From: UBA2767 sp965228625
GTDB taxonomy: Bacteria > Pseudomonadota > Alphaproteobacteria > Rhizobiales > Methyloligellaceae
Assembly: GCA_965228625.1 (NCBI GenBank)
Contig: OZ245829.1
Location: 3,782,001-3,846,000, forward strand
Length of the DNA stretch: 64,000 bases
Reading direction: 5' to 3'
In this document: positions 34,918 to 44,550 of the stretch, in pieces
Layout: each line of letters begins with the position of its first letter
How positions within the stretch are numbered: position 1 is the first letter of the stretch
The notes under the pieces: model-generated
What the model saw: only the letters and a program-made list of their open reading frames with translations
The model's database searches: none
What the model was told of the DNA's origin: nothing
Position numbers and translations under genes: made by a program

Positions 34918-36204
34918 ATGTTTGGTCCATTCAGATACGCGTTTGAAGTTGTCATAAGGAAAGGTGATCTCGCGATCACCGACACGCGCGGCGAAGTGCA
35001 CCGGTTCGGCGACGGAACCGGAGAGCGCAGTGCGGTCCGCGTTACCGACCGCTGGACGGAAATCAAGATTGCGGTCGATCCTTGGCTCGCCATCTGCGAA
35101 GCCTATATGGATGGGCGGCTGGTCGTTGAAGAGGGCGGGCTCTACCGGTTCATCGCGATATTGCTCAGCAATGCGGAGGAAGCGCCGCTGCCGCCGTGGA
35201 CGTGGGCGTTCAATATTCCCCGCTGGCTGATACGCCGTATCGATCAGTTCAATCCGATCGCGCGCGCCCGGCGCAACGCCGCCGCGCACTACGACATTGA
35301 ACCTGAGATTTACCGCATGTTTCTTGACACCGATCAGCAATACTCGTGCGCCTATTTCGAGACACCGGAGACGGACCTCGACACGGCGCAACTTGTCAAG
35401 AAGCGCCATTTGGCGGCAAAGCTTTTGATCCAGCCCCGGGACAAGGTACTCGACATCGGCTGCGGTTGGGGCGGATTGGGAATCTACCTCGCGCGGGTGT
35501 CCGGTGCCGATGTCACCGGCATCACGCTCAGCCGCGAACAGCTCAAGGTCGCGCGTGCCCGGGCTCAAGAGGGTCCCCGGCCCGATCGCGCTACCTTCAG
35601 GCTCGAGGACTATCGTGAGACAAAGGGTCAGTTCGACAAGATCGTCTCGGTCGGCATGTTCGAGCATGTGGGCGTTCATCACTACCGCACGTTCTTCCGC
35701 CGCCTCAGTGATCTCCTGAAGTCGGACGGCGTGGCAATGCTCCACACCATTGGCCGGGCACCGGGCCCGGCGCCGACCAACCCGTTCATCAAGCGTTACA
35801 TCTTTCCAGGAGGTTCTCTGCCAGCGTTGAGCGAGATCATGCCGCATATCGAGTCTTCCGGCCTCGTGGTCTGCGATATCGAGGTGTTGCGCCTGCACTA
35901 TGCGGAAACACTCAGGCACTGGCGTGCGCGGTTCCGCGATCACTGGGACGAGGCGACCCGCCTCAAGGGCGAACGGTTCTGCCGCATGTGGGAGTTCTAC
36001 CTTGCCGGATCGGAGGCCTCGTTCCGGTATCAGGGGCTTGTCGTCTTCCAGATCCAGCTTGCGCACCAGCAGGATGCCGTCCCTCTGACGCGCGACTATG
36101 TCGGCGACGAAGAGAAGCGGCTGGCGCAATGCGAGCGGTTCGGGGGCGGGAAGCGGGAACCGGAAGTGCCCGCGGAACGCAAGAAAGCGGCGCGCCGGCG
36201 CTAG
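34918..36204 (+). CDS. cfa: Cyclopropane-fatty-acyl-phospholipid synthase
   Basis: 428-aa SAM-dependent enzyme that adds a methylene bridge to unsaturated phospholipid acyl chains at the inner membrane. It has the SAM-binding motif VLDIGCGWGGLGIYLA (about 177-192), the conserved HYDIEPEIYRMFLD and QYSCAYFETPETDL segments near 123-150, and FEHVGVHHYRTFF around 248-260. A basic, disordered tail follows the enzyme domain. The upstream gap of 191 nt holds no gene that I accept. The stop codon shares the palindrome CTAG with the stop of the convergent dehydrogenase gene. Confidence 0.94.
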   Translation: MFGPFRYAFEVVIRKGDLAITDTRGEVHRFGDGTGERSAVRVTDRWTEIKIAVDPWLAICEAYMDGRLVVEEGGLYRFIAILLSNAEEAPLPPWTWAFNIPRWLIRRIDQFNPIARARRNAAAHYDIEPEIYRMFLDTDQQYSCAYFETPETDLDTAQLVKKRHLAAKLLIQPRDKVLDIGCGWGGLGIYLARVSGADVTGITLSREQLKVARARAQEGPRPDRATFRLEDYRETKGQFDKIVSVGMFEHVGVHHYRTFFRRLSDLLKSDGVAMLHTIGRAPGPAPTNPFIKRYIFPGGSLPALSEIMPHIESSGLVVCDIEVLRLHYAETLRHWRARFRDHWDEATRLKGERFCRMWEFYLAGSEASFRYQGLVVFQIQLAHQQDAVPLTRDYVGDEEKRLAQCERFGGGKREPEVPAERKKAARRR

Positions 36205-37175
36205 CCTTTCAGGACTTCGGTGTTGATGACGTTGATCGGCTTGCCGGACTCATAGGCGAGGATCTGGTCGAAGATTTCGCTGAACTGTAACTCCCATTCA
36301 TCCTCGGTCACGTAACCGATATGAGGCGTACAGATGACGTTGGGCATGGAGAACAACGGATAGCTCGTATCGCGTACGGGCTCGTGCTCGTACACGTCGA
36401 CGGCCGCCATGCCGGGCCGGCCGACACGCAGCGCCTCGACCAGGGCGCCCTCTTCGACAAGCGGAGCCCGGCTTGTATTCACCAGTACCGAGTCAGGCTT
36501 CATCTGCGCCAGATCATCAGCCGTGACGATCCCCCGCGTGGAATCGTACAGGCGCAGATGCAGGGAAATGATGTCGCATCCGGAAAAAAACGCCTGCTTG
36601 CTCTCAGCGACGGTCTCGCCGTCCTGACGCGCGCGCTCGCGCGAGGCCTCGCTCGCCCAGATCACGACGTTCATGCCAAACGCCTTGCCATAGTCCGCGA
36701 CCGCCTTGCCGATGCGGCCATACCCGAAGATGCCGAGGGTGCGTCCGCGCAGGGTCCGGCCCACACCCATCTGCCAGTTTCCGACCTTAATCGACTCCAT
36801 TTGCTGCGGGATCTGGCGCATGGCCGCAAGGATCAGCCCCCAGGTCAGCTCCGCCGTCGCATAGGACGGTGAGCCCGGGTGTTGGCTTGAGGACAGGATC
36901 ACGCCGTGGCGGGTGCACGCCTCAACGTCGATATGGGGATAGACGCTGCGCTGGCTGATCAGTTTGAGATTCGGCAGGCGCTCGATCAAAGGTGCCTGGA
37001 TCTTTGTCCGCTCGCGGATCAGAACCAGCGCCTCGGTGTCCGCCAGGCGGTCCGCCAGCACATCGTCATCCTGAACGTGATCGTTCCAGACCGTGACGTC
37101 GTGGCCGTTCAGCTTTTCAAAGCATTTGAGGTTGCGGATGGTGTCGAAATAGTCATCGAGAATGGCGATTTTCAC
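36201..37175 (-). CDS. D-2-hydroxyacid dehydrogenase family protein
   Basis: 324-aa NAD-dependent oxidoreductase. It has the dinucleotide motif GIFGYGRIG (about 147-155) and the catalytic Arg in NTSRAPLVEEGAL, Glu in DVYEHEP and His in CTPHIGY. I chose a GTG start at 37175 (VKIAILDDYFD) because GAGG lies 7 nt upstream and the fold begins there; the longer frame adds an Arg-rich stretch. The substrate is unknown. It resembles the phosphoglycerate dehydrogenase-like group rather than SerA, being without an ACT domain. It follows argE by 8 nt in the same direction. Confidence 0.9.
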   Translation of the reverse strand: MKIAILDDYFDTIRNLKCFEKLNGHDVTVWNDHVQDDDVLADRLADTEALVLIRERTKIQAPLIERLPNLKLISQRSVYPHIDVEACTRHGVILSSSQHPGSPSYATAELTWGLILAAMRQIPQQMESIKVGNWQMGVGRTLRGRTLGIFGYGRIGKAVADYGKAFGMNVVIWASEASRERARQDGETVAESKQAFFSGCDIISLHLRLYDSTRGIVTADDLAQMKPDSVLVNTSRAPLVEEGALVEALRVGRPGMAAVDVYEHEPVRDTSYPLFSMPNVICTPHIGYVTEDEWELQFSEIFDQILAYESGKPINVINTEVLKG

Positions 37176-37183
37176 GCACGGCC

Positions 37184-38347
37184 TCACTGTGTTTCTGCAT
37201 GATCGGCGAGCCTGTCGAGAAAGGCGCTGCACTTCTCGAGCTCGCTTTCCTCGATGAATTCATCGGCCGCGTGCGCCTGTGCGATGTTCCCGGGGCCGAT
37301 CACCACGGATGGAAATCCGGCGCGCTCGAACAGGCCGCCTTCCGTTCCGTAGGATACGGCAAAGCGCTCGTTTTGCCCGGCAAGATTGAGGGCAAGCGAA
37401 ACAGCCTCGGAGCCCTCGGGCGCGTTGAGCGAGGGAACATCACTCGTGCGTACCGTGACGATGGATGCGCCATCGTAGGTCTTTTTCAGGAGCGGCAACA
37501 CCTGCTCCTGGGCGAATCTCTCGAACCGATCGATGATCTCCGCCGGTTCCGTTGCCGGCACGGTACGGAACATCCAGGTGAATCTGCACTCGCGTGCGGT
37601 GATATTTCGGGCTGTCCCGCCGTCGATGACGGTGACGGCGACATTTGTGTAGGGGGGATCGAAGCGCGGGCCGTCGGCGCGGGCCTGCATCTCCAGATCG
37701 ATGCGTGTCAGCTCGGAGATCAGCTCGCCGGCGGCCATGATCGCGTTGGCGCCGAGATGCGGCTTGCTCGAATGGGACTCCCGTCCGGTGACGACGGTTT
37801 CGAAGGCGTGCACGCTCTTGTGCGCGTCAACGACCCGCATGGATGTCGGCTCGCCCACGAACACGGCGCGCGGGGCGGGAAGCTGCGTCCCAAGTTCCGA
37901 GATCATCGGCCGCACGCCCTTGCATCCGACCTCCTCGTCATACGACAGCAACAGGTGAATGGGCGTCTTGAGGTCGCGCGCCTTGAAAGCCGGAACGTGG
38001 GCGAGGATGCACGCGACGAAACCTTTCATGTCGCATGTTCCACGGCCGAACAGGCGGCTGCCGCGTTTGGTCAGCGTGAAGGGGTCCGACGTCCAGTCCT
38101 GGCCCTCCACGGGAACGACGTCGGTGTGACCGGACAGGCCGAAGCCCGGCACGTCCTTCGGCCCGATGACGGCGTGCAGACTCGATTTCTGGCCATCTTC
38201 CGTCGGCACCCGTTGCGACGCCACGTTGTGCGACGAGAGATACGCCTCGACGAACTCGATGAGCGGAATGTTCGTCTTGGCGCTCGTGGTATCGAACGCC
38301 ACCAGTTTTTCGAGCATTTCTGCTGCGGTCAGGACTTGGGCGGCCAC
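37184..38347 (-). CDS. argE: Acetylornithine deacetylase
   Basis: 387-aa M20 zinc peptidase-type enzyme that releases ornithine from N-acetylornithine. Metal ligands lie in LSGHTDVVPVEGQ, CDMKGFVA and SYDEEVGCKG; the dimerisation part has ESHSSKPHLGANAI. The start is a GTG at 38347, giving VAAQVLTAAEMLEKLVAFDT, with GGAG 7 nt upstream. The open frame continues upstream for 92 codons without similarity. It separates from argD-argF by 3.4 kb but completes the linear arginine pathway in this window. Confidence 0.91.
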   Translation of the reverse strand: MAAQVLTAAEMLEKLVAFDTTSAKTNIPLIEFVEAYLSSHNVASQRVPTEDGQKSSLHAVIGPKDVPGFGLSGHTDVVPVEGQDWTSDPFTLTKRGSRLFGRGTCDMKGFVACILAHVPAFKARDLKTPIHLLLSYDEEVGCKGVRPMISELGTQLPAPRAVFVGEPTSMRVVDAHKSVHAFETVVTGRESHSSKPHLGANAIMAAGELISELTRIDLEMQARADGPRFDPPYTNVAVTVIDGGTARNITARECRFTWMFRTVPATEPAEIIDRFERFAQEQVLPLLKKTYDGASIVTVRTSDVPSLNAPEGSEAVSLALNLAGQNERFAVSYGTEGGLFERAGFPSVVIGPGNIAQAHAADEFIEESELEKCSAFLDRLADHAETQ

Positions 38348-38581
38348 CAAAACTCTCCGGTTCACATGCAGGGGCAGAAAATGGCCGGGTTGCCGTGGTT
38401 GCGCAAGGGGAGAGGTGAACCAATTCTTCGCCGAGGCCGTATTTTTTCTGCGTAACGCAGCGGAAACCGGTCGATTTTTACCCTCGCGCGGATATTTGAA
38501 AGCGCGCGCCGGAATCAGCTCGAAATTCGCGTATAATGGAGAGTCAACGCTCGAACGAGCAATGTTGCAAGATCTGGGAAC

Positions 38582-39928
38582 ATGGCACCTGCTCGAAAGC
38601 AAAACTCGCGCGTACGTCGCCAAACAGCATCGGATGCGCCCGCGTCGGCAGAGCCGGCGCGGGAACGGTCGCGCGCCCGCCGGGTGCTGATCCAGTCAGC
38701 GAAGGTGCTCGCCCCGATCTGCGTCATCGCGGCCGGCGTCATATCGTTCGTCGGGTTGGAGGCCACCAAACCGAGCGTGCCGCAGCGGCCATTGCAGGAG
38801 AAGATCTGGCCCGTCAAAACGATCGCGGCGGATGTCGGGTCTTATCAGCCCTACCTCAAACTGTACGGTCGGACCGTGGCCGGGCGCCGGGTCGAGTTGC
38901 GCGCGCTGGTCGCGGGTGAAGTGCTCGAGACCGGCCCGCAGATGCGTGAGGGTGCCGTCGTCAGTCAGGGCGCGGTCCTGCTTCGCCTTGATCCGTTCGA
39001 ATATGAGGGCGCGCTCGACGAGGCCGAAGCGAAGCTCGCCGAGGCGAAGGCCAAGGTCCGTGAAATCGAAGCCGGGATCGCGAATGAGCGCGACGCCCTC
39101 GACCATGCCCGGACCCAGCTCGAAATTGCCCAACGCGATCTGGAGCGCGCCGTCCCGCTTGCGCAGCGCGGGACGGTGTCGGAAAAGACCGCGGATGATC
39201 GCCGCTTGATCGTCTCCGAGCGCGAGCAGGGGCTGGAACAGCGCATCAATAACCTCGAGATCCAGCAGGCGAAGGCGGCGCAACAGCGCGCTGTGATCAA
39301 GCAGCTCGAATGGAAGGTGAGGCAGGCCAACCGCAATCTCGAAGACACCGTGCTTGAAGCCCCGTTCGATGCCTATGTGACGAACGTGACCGCGGAAAAG
39401 GGGCGGATTGTCGGCGCCAACGACCAGGTGGCGACCCTGATCGACAAGAACTGGGTCGATGTCCGCTTCACGCTCTCCGACCGTCAGTACGGCCGGATCG
39501 TCTCCAGCGAAAAGACGCTGATCGGCAGGCCAGTGGAGGTGCTCTGGCATGTCGGCGATACGCCGATCACGTACCCGGCGCACATTGAGCGCGTCGGTGC
39601 GGAAATCGCTGCCGAGAAAGGCGGCGTCGAAATCTATGCACGGCTCGACGATCCCAATCAGCCGACGGCGATCCGTCCCGGCGCGTTCGTCGAGGTGCGC
39701 ATGCCGGATCGCGCATATGAGCGGGTGTCGCGGCTTCCGCCGACCGCGCTCTATGGAAATGAGCGCGTCTTCGTCATCGCCGATGGCCGTCTGAAATCCC
39801 GTGATGTCGAACTCGTCGGCGCAGCCAAGGACCAGATCCTTGTGCGTGGTCAGATCGACCCGGGCGAGAAAGTGATCATCACACGCCTGTCGGGTGCGAA
39901 GGACGGGCTGCGCGTCGAGGAGCGTTGA
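38582..39928 (+). CDS. RND efflux periplasmic adaptor (HlyD/AcrA family)
   Basis: 448-aa membrane-fusion protein of a resistance-nodulation-division pump. A basic N-terminus is followed by one membrane segment (about 43-60), a lipoyl-type half near GRTVAGRRVELRALVAGEVL, a long coiled-coil hairpin (about 135-250) rich in Ala, Glu and Gln, and beta-barrel segments after RFTLSDRQYG. There is no lipobox, so it is anchored by its helix. The inner-membrane pump gene begins 5 nt after the stop. No outer-membrane factor is encoded next to them. Confidence 0.92.
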   Translation: MAPARKQNSRVRRQTASDAPASAEPARERSRARRVLIQSAKVLAPICVIAAGVISFVGLEATKPSVPQRPLQEKIWPVKTIAADVGSYQPYLKLYGRTVAGRRVELRALVAGEVLETGPQMREGAVVSQGAVLLRLDPFEYEGALDEAEAKLAEAKAKVREIEAGIANERDALDHARTQLEIAQRDLERAVPLAQRGTVSEKTADDRRLIVSEREQGLEQRINNLEIQQAKAAQQRAVIKQLEWKVRQANRNLEDTVLEAPFDAYVTNVTAEKGRIVGANDQVATLIDKNWVDVRFTLSDRQYGRIVSSEKTLIGRPVEVLWHVGDTPITYPAHIERVGAEIAAEKGGVEIYARLDDPNQPTAIRPGAFVEVRMPDRAYERVSRLPPTALYGNERVFVIADGRLKSRDVELVGAAKDQILVRGQIDPGEKVIITRLSGAKDGLRVEER

Positions 39929-39932
39929 TCCC

Positions 39933-42900
39933 TTGGAAACGGAGAGAACGTCGGCGCATGGGCTGATCCGGCTCTTCGTGCACCACCCAACGGCATCGAA
40001 CCTGCTGATGGCGGCGATGATCGCCATTGGCTTCTTCGCCCTCACGAAGCTGAACACCCAGTTCTTTCCGACAATCGAGATACCGCAGATCACGGTTTCG
40101 ATCGCATGGCCCGGCGCGAGCGCCGAGGACGTGGAGGAGAACATCCTCGACGCGGTCGAGCCCGAGCTCAGGTTTCTCGATGATATCGACGAGGTGCGCT
40201 CGGTTGCGCGCGAAGGCGCCGGTACAATCACGCTCGAATTCAAGGCCGGCACGGAGATGCAAAAGGCGCAATCCGACGTGCAGCAGGCGGTGGACGGCGT
40301 CACGACGCTGCCGGAGGATTCCGAAGAGCCCGTTATCACACGGATCACGTTCTTCGAGCCGGTCGCCAAGATCGCTGTCTCCGGTCCCTACTCCGAAAAG
40401 GAGTTGAAGTACTACGCCAAGGAGATCCGTGACGGTCTGCTTGATGCGGGTATCGACAAGGTGACGCTCAGCGGCGCGCGCGACGAGGAAATCTGGGTGA
40501 AAGTCCGCGAACGCGAGTTGCGCCGGCTGGAACTCTCACTCGGCGATATCGCCACGCGCATTCGCGAGGAAACGCAAGACCTGCCGTCCGGAATTCTCGA
40601 AGGCGACGTCGAAATGCAATTGCGGTCCCGCGCCGACCGCAAGACACCGGAGACGATCTCGGAGATCGAGGTCAGATCGGGGCTTACGGGTGAGAAGATC
40701 CGTCTCGACGAGATTGCCAGCATTTCGACTGAGTTCGAGCGCGACCAGACGATCGGACAGCAGAGCACCGGTCAGGCGATCGAGTTGAACGTGCAGCGCG
40801 CCCTGGCTGCCGACACGCTGCAGACCATGAACGTTCTCACGACCTACATGGACGAGGTGCGGGCGGAACTGCCGAAGGACCTTGAGGTCTCGGTCTACGA
40901 CGTGCGCGGCCGGTTCGTGCAGCAACGGTTGGGTATCCTGGTCAAGAACGGACTTCAGGGGCTCGCGCTGGTCCTCATCATCCTTTTCATTTTTCTTGAT
41001 GCCCGGGTGGCATTCTGGGTCGCCGCGGGCATTCCTGTGGCGCTGATGGCGACGCTGGCGGTGATGTATGCGAGCGGCCAGACAATCAACATGGTCTCCA
41101 TGTTCGCGCTCATCATGATGCTCGGCATCATCGTCGACGACGCCATTGTCGTCGGCGAACACACCGCCACGCGGCAGGCGATGGGCGACAGCCGCATCGA
41201 GGCCGCCGAGCGGGGCGCGACCCGGATGCTGTTGCCCGTGGTTGCGGCGACTCTGACGACACAGGCAGCCTTCTTCCCGATCTTCCTCATTCGTGACCAG
41301 ATCGGCGACATCATGTCGGCGATTCCACTCGTGGTTTTCGCCGTCCTGGTTGCCAGCCTGATCGAGTGCTTCCTCATTCTGCCCGGCCATCTCAGACACG
41401 GCTTCGGCAAGATAGACCGCGGCGGGAACCGGTTCCGCAAGGCGTTTGACGCCACGTTGAACCGATTCCGCGACGGTGCCTTCCGCCGCATCGTCACGAC
41501 GTCGTACAATTGGCGCTACACGACCCTCGCCTTCATGGTCGCCATGCTGATCTTGAGCATTGGACTGATCGCCGGCGGACGGGTGAAGTTTCACTTCTTC
41601 CCGTCACCGGAGTCGGAGAACGTCACCGCATCAATCGTGTTCGGCGCCGGCACGCCGCGCGGCGAGCAGCGCGATGCACTCAACAGCATCGAGCAGGCCC
41701 TCTACACCGCGGAAGACAGGCTCGGCGGCGAGAAGGAGCCGCTGGTGGTGAACGCGTTCACCACGCTTGGGGTCAGCGGGCGGTCGCGCGGCGAAAATCT
41801 CGCCAAGCTCGAAGTGCAACTCACGCCAAGCGAGGAGCGCACCCTGCCGACGCGCGAGATAGTCAGCGCATGGCGCGAGCTGCTGCCGAACATTCCCGGC
41901 GTGGAGAAGGTCGTCATAACCGAGCGGCGCGGCGGACCTCCCGGCCGCGACATCGATGTTCGCTTGCAGGACGCGCCCGTCGCCGATCTGAAAGCGGCGG
42001 CGCTCGATTTGCGAAACGAGCTTTCGGGGTTTCCCGGTGTCACGGCGGTAAACGACGACCTTCCTTACGGCCGTCAGGAGCTTATCCTGGAGGTCACACC
42101 GCGCGGTTCGGCGCTCGGCTTCACGTCGGAGAATGTCGGTGTCCAGGTGCGCAATGCGTTTGAAGGCGCAGTCGCCACGCGGTTTGCACGCGGCGACGAG
42201 GAGATCACCGTTCGCGTGAAACGGCTTCAGGAAGTCGCCGGGCCCTACGCGCTGCAACAACTCTACCTGCGTAGTCCCGAAGGCGACCGTGTGCCGTTGA
42301 GCGAAGTGGTGGAGATCCGGGAAAAGTCGGGCTTTTCGGTGATCCAGCGCGTCGATGGGCGACGCACCGTCGCCGTGACGGGTACGATTGACGGAGACGT
42401 CACCTCGGTTACCGATGTCGTGGCCAAACTCGACGAGAGCGTTCTCCCGGCGCTCGCCAAGAAGTACAAGCTGCGCTACGAGTTCAAGGGACGTGCCGAG
42501 GAGCAGTCGAAGTCGTTTGCCGACCTGCGCCTTGGCGCGATGCTGTCGCTGATCATCATCTACATCATCCTCGCCTGGGTTTTCGGCAGCTATGCCAAGC
42601 CCTTCGCGGTCATGGCGATCATACCGTTCGGCGTGGTCGGCGCGATCCTGGGGCATATGGCGATGGGCTATCCGCTGACGATCATCTCGATGATCGGTCT
42701 GCTCGGCCTGTCCGGAATCCTCGTGAATGACTCCATCATACTCGTGACCCAGGTTGTGCGCCGTCTGAAGGACGGCAATACGCTCGAGGAAGCATCGGTC
42801 GGCGCATCACAGGATCGCCTCAGGGCGGTGCTTTTGACCTCGCTGACGACGATCGGCGGCCTCACGCCGCTGCTGTTCGAAACCAGCCGCCAGGCCCAGT

Positions 42901-43064
42901 TCCTGATCCCGATGGCCGTGACCATGGTGTTCGGTCTGGCCGCCGCCACGGTGCTGGTGCTGATCCTCGTGCCCAGCCTGATCGGCATCGGCGGTGATAT
43001 CGGCCGCATGACACGTGCCGTGCTCGTGTGGTTCGGATTTACGCCCGCCAGAAAGTCGGCGTGA
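39933..43064 (+). CDS. RND efflux inner-membrane transporter
   Basis: 1043-aa proton-driven pump with 12 predicted helices in two pseudo-repeats. The fourth helix carries FALIMMLGIIVDDAIVVGEH (about 393-412), holding the proton-relay Asp pair, and the second half has ILAWVFGSYAKPF and a parallel LLGLSGILVNDSIILVTQVV. The substrate is not predictable; it looks like the hydrophobe/amphiphile or AcrB-like group. I chose a TTG at 39933 (LETERTSAHGLIRLFVHHPT), since no ATG fits without overlapping the adaptor gene. The 3' end overlaps the convergent trkH by 26 nt. Confidence 0.92.
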   Translation: METERTSAHGLIRLFVHHPTASNLLMAAMIAIGFFALTKLNTQFFPTIEIPQITVSIAWPGASAEDVEENILDAVEPELRFLDDIDEVRSVAREGAGTITLEFKAGTEMQKAQSDVQQAVDGVTTLPEDSEEPVITRITFFEPVAKIAVSGPYSEKELKYYAKEIRDGLLDAGIDKVTLSGARDEEIWVKVRERELRRLELSLGDIATRIREETQDLPSGILEGDVEMQLRSRADRKTPETISEIEVRSGLTGEKIRLDEIASISTEFERDQTIGQQSTGQAIELNVQRALAADTLQTMNVLTTYMDEVRAELPKDLEVSVYDVRGRFVQQRLGILVKNGLQGLALVLIILFIFLDARVAFWVAAGIPVALMATLAVMYASGQTINMVSMFALIMMLGIIVDDAIVVGEHTATRQAMGDSRIEAAERGATRMLLPVVAATLTTQAAFFPIFLIRDQIGDIMSAIPLVVFAVLVASLIECFLILPGHLRHGFGKIDRGGNRFRKAFDATLNRFRDGAFRRIVTTSYNWRYTTLAFMVAMLILSIGLIAGGRVKFHFFPSPESENVTASIVFGAGTPRGEQRDALNSIEQALYTAEDRLGGEKEPLVVNAFTTLGVSGRSRGENLAKLEVQLTPSEERTLPTREIVSAWRELLPNIPGVEKVVITERRGGPPGRDIDVRLQDAPVADLKAAALDLRNELSGFPGVTAVNDDLPYGRQELILEVTPRGSALGFTSENVGVQVRNAFEGAVATRFARGDEEITVRVKRLQEVAGPYALQQLYLRSPEGDRVPLSEVVEIREKSGFSVIQRVDGRRTVAVTGTIDGDVTSVTDVVAKLDESVLPALAKKYKLRYEFKGRAEEQSKSFADLRLGAMLSLIIIYIILAWVFGSYAKPFAVMAIIPFGVVGAILGHMAMGYPLTIISMIGLLGLSGILVNDSIILVTQVVRRLKDGNTLEEASVGASQDRLRAVLLTSLTTIGGLTPLLFETSRQAQFLIPMAVTMVFGLAAATVLVLILVPSLIGIGGDIGRMTRAVLVWFGFTPARKSA

Positions 43065-44487
43065 GCAGCACGAGAACCGTCAGGATCTCCAGCCGGCCAA
43101 GCAGCATGCCGACACACAGGATCCACTTTGCCGCGTCGGGCAGGGCGGCGTAGTTGCCGACGGGGCCGACAATCTGCCCGAGCCCCGGCCCGACATTGGC
43201 CACCGCCGAGGCCGCGGCCGAGAGGGCCGTCACCGTGTCCAGCCCCAACAATGACAGCAGCGTGGCAATCACCGCGAAGCACAGCATGAAAAGAAAGAAG
43301 AACCCCATCACCGCGCTGGTGACGGTATCGGGAATCGGCGCGCCGTTGTAACGCTCCACGAACACGCCCTGCGGGTAGATCACCGATTGCAGGCGGCAGC
43401 GGATCATCTCGAAGATCACCTGGAACCGGAAGATCTTGATGCCGCAGGATGTGGACCCCGAACAGCCGCCAATGAACATGAGCACGAAAAACACCACGAT
43501 CGCCATGCTGCTCCACGTGTCGTACGCGGTTGTCGCGTAACCGGTTCCGGTCATGATGGAAACCACGTTGAAGACGATCGTGATGTACCGGGTGGTGGCC
43601 GGTTCGGGCTGGCTCGGCTGATAGGCCATGACCGCGAGCAGGACGAAAATGGCGACGGTTCCGAAAAACCATCGCACCTGGGAATCGGAGAAGATCGCGC
43701 CGCGCCCGCCGCGTATTTCCTTCAGGTAAAGCACGAACGGCAGCGAGCCGACGATCATGAAGACAATGGCCACGACTTCGATGGCGGGCGACGAGAAATA
43801 GGCGATTGAGGCATCGCGGGTGGAGTAGCCCCCGGTCGCGATTGTCGTCATCGAGTGCACGACGGCGTCGAAAATGGTCATGCCGGCCACGTGATAGGCA
43901 ATCGCGCACACGGCGGTGATGACGACGTAGAGGGTCGTCAGCGACCCCGCGATCTGTGTGGCACGGGGCATCAGCTTGCCTTCGGTCTCGAACCCCTCGA
44001 CACGAAAAAGCTGCATGCCGCCGACCTGCAGGATCGGCAGGATCGAAATCGCCATGACGATGATGCCGAGACCGCCGAGCCATTGCAGCAGGCCGCGCCA
44101 CAGCAGAATGCCCGGCGGCGCGTTGTTCAGATCGGTCAGGATCGTTGCGCCGGTGGTGGTGATGCCTGACATCGACTCGAAGAACGCGTCGGTATAGCTC
44201 ACATCGAGCTGCGACCAGGCGAACGGAAATGCGCCGAACGCGGTCAGGGATATCCACGCGATGTTGGTGAGCAGGAACGCCTGCTTGATGGTGAAGTTCT
44301 CGGTCCGGCCGCGGTTGGCGAAGGCGAGACCGATGCCGACAAACAGCGTCAGCGTGGCCGACGCGGCGAAAATCTGCCAGTCGTCGTTGCCGACCGCCAG
44401 ATCGTAGAGCGCGGGGATCATCATGGCGCAGCCGAGCGTTGCCAGCAGAACGCCGACGACAAGCAGGATGGGCCTGAGTTCGATCAT
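43039..44487 (-). CDS. trkH: TrkH-family potassium transporter subunit
   Basis: 482-aa integral membrane protein, the K+-translocating part of a Trk system. Filter-like loops are visible as MSGITTTGATILTDL (about 109-123), SMTTIATGGYSTRDASI (about 217-233) and SIMTGTGYATTAY (about 310-322). Start ATG at 44487 (MIELRPILLVVG); the longer frame adds four residues. The NAD-binding regulatory partner TrkA is not in the window. It lies 63 nt after metZ in the same direction. Confidence 0.93.
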   Translation of the reverse strand: MIELRPILLVVGVLLATLGCAMMIPALYDLAVGNDDWQIFAASATLTLFVGIGLAFANRGRTENFTIKQAFLLTNIAWISLTAFGAFPFAWSQLDVSYTDAFFESMSGITTTGATILTDLNNAPPGILLWRGLLQWLGGLGIIVMAISILPILQVGGMQLFRVEGFETEGKLMPRATQIAGSLTTLYVVITAVCAIAYHVAGMTIFDAVVHSMTTIATGGYSTRDASIAYFSSPAIEVVAIVFMIVGSLPFVLYLKEIRGGRGAIFSDSQVRWFFGTVAIFVLLAVMAYQPSQPEPATTRYITIVFNVVSIMTGTGYATTAYDTWSSMAIVVFFVLMFIGGCSGSTSCGIKIFRFQVIFEMIRCRLQSVIYPQGVFVERYNGAPIPDTVTSAVMGFFFLFMLCFAVIATLLSLLGLDTVTALSAAASAVANVGPGLGQIVGPVGNYAALPDAAKWILCVGMLLGRLEILTVLVLLTPTFWRA

Positions 44488-44550
44488 GAATGCCCCCACC
44501 GGACCGATTCGATCCGCGAGAGGAGTCTATTCCAATCCGTGCGCGATATC

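Noticed and set aside
42668..44257. 529-codon open frame on the minus strand across the RND pump and trkH genes
   Set aside because: It lies mostly opposite the RND gene and in another frame of trkH. The predicted protein is Arg- and His-rich low-complexity sequence without a domain, typical of GC-rich shadow frames.
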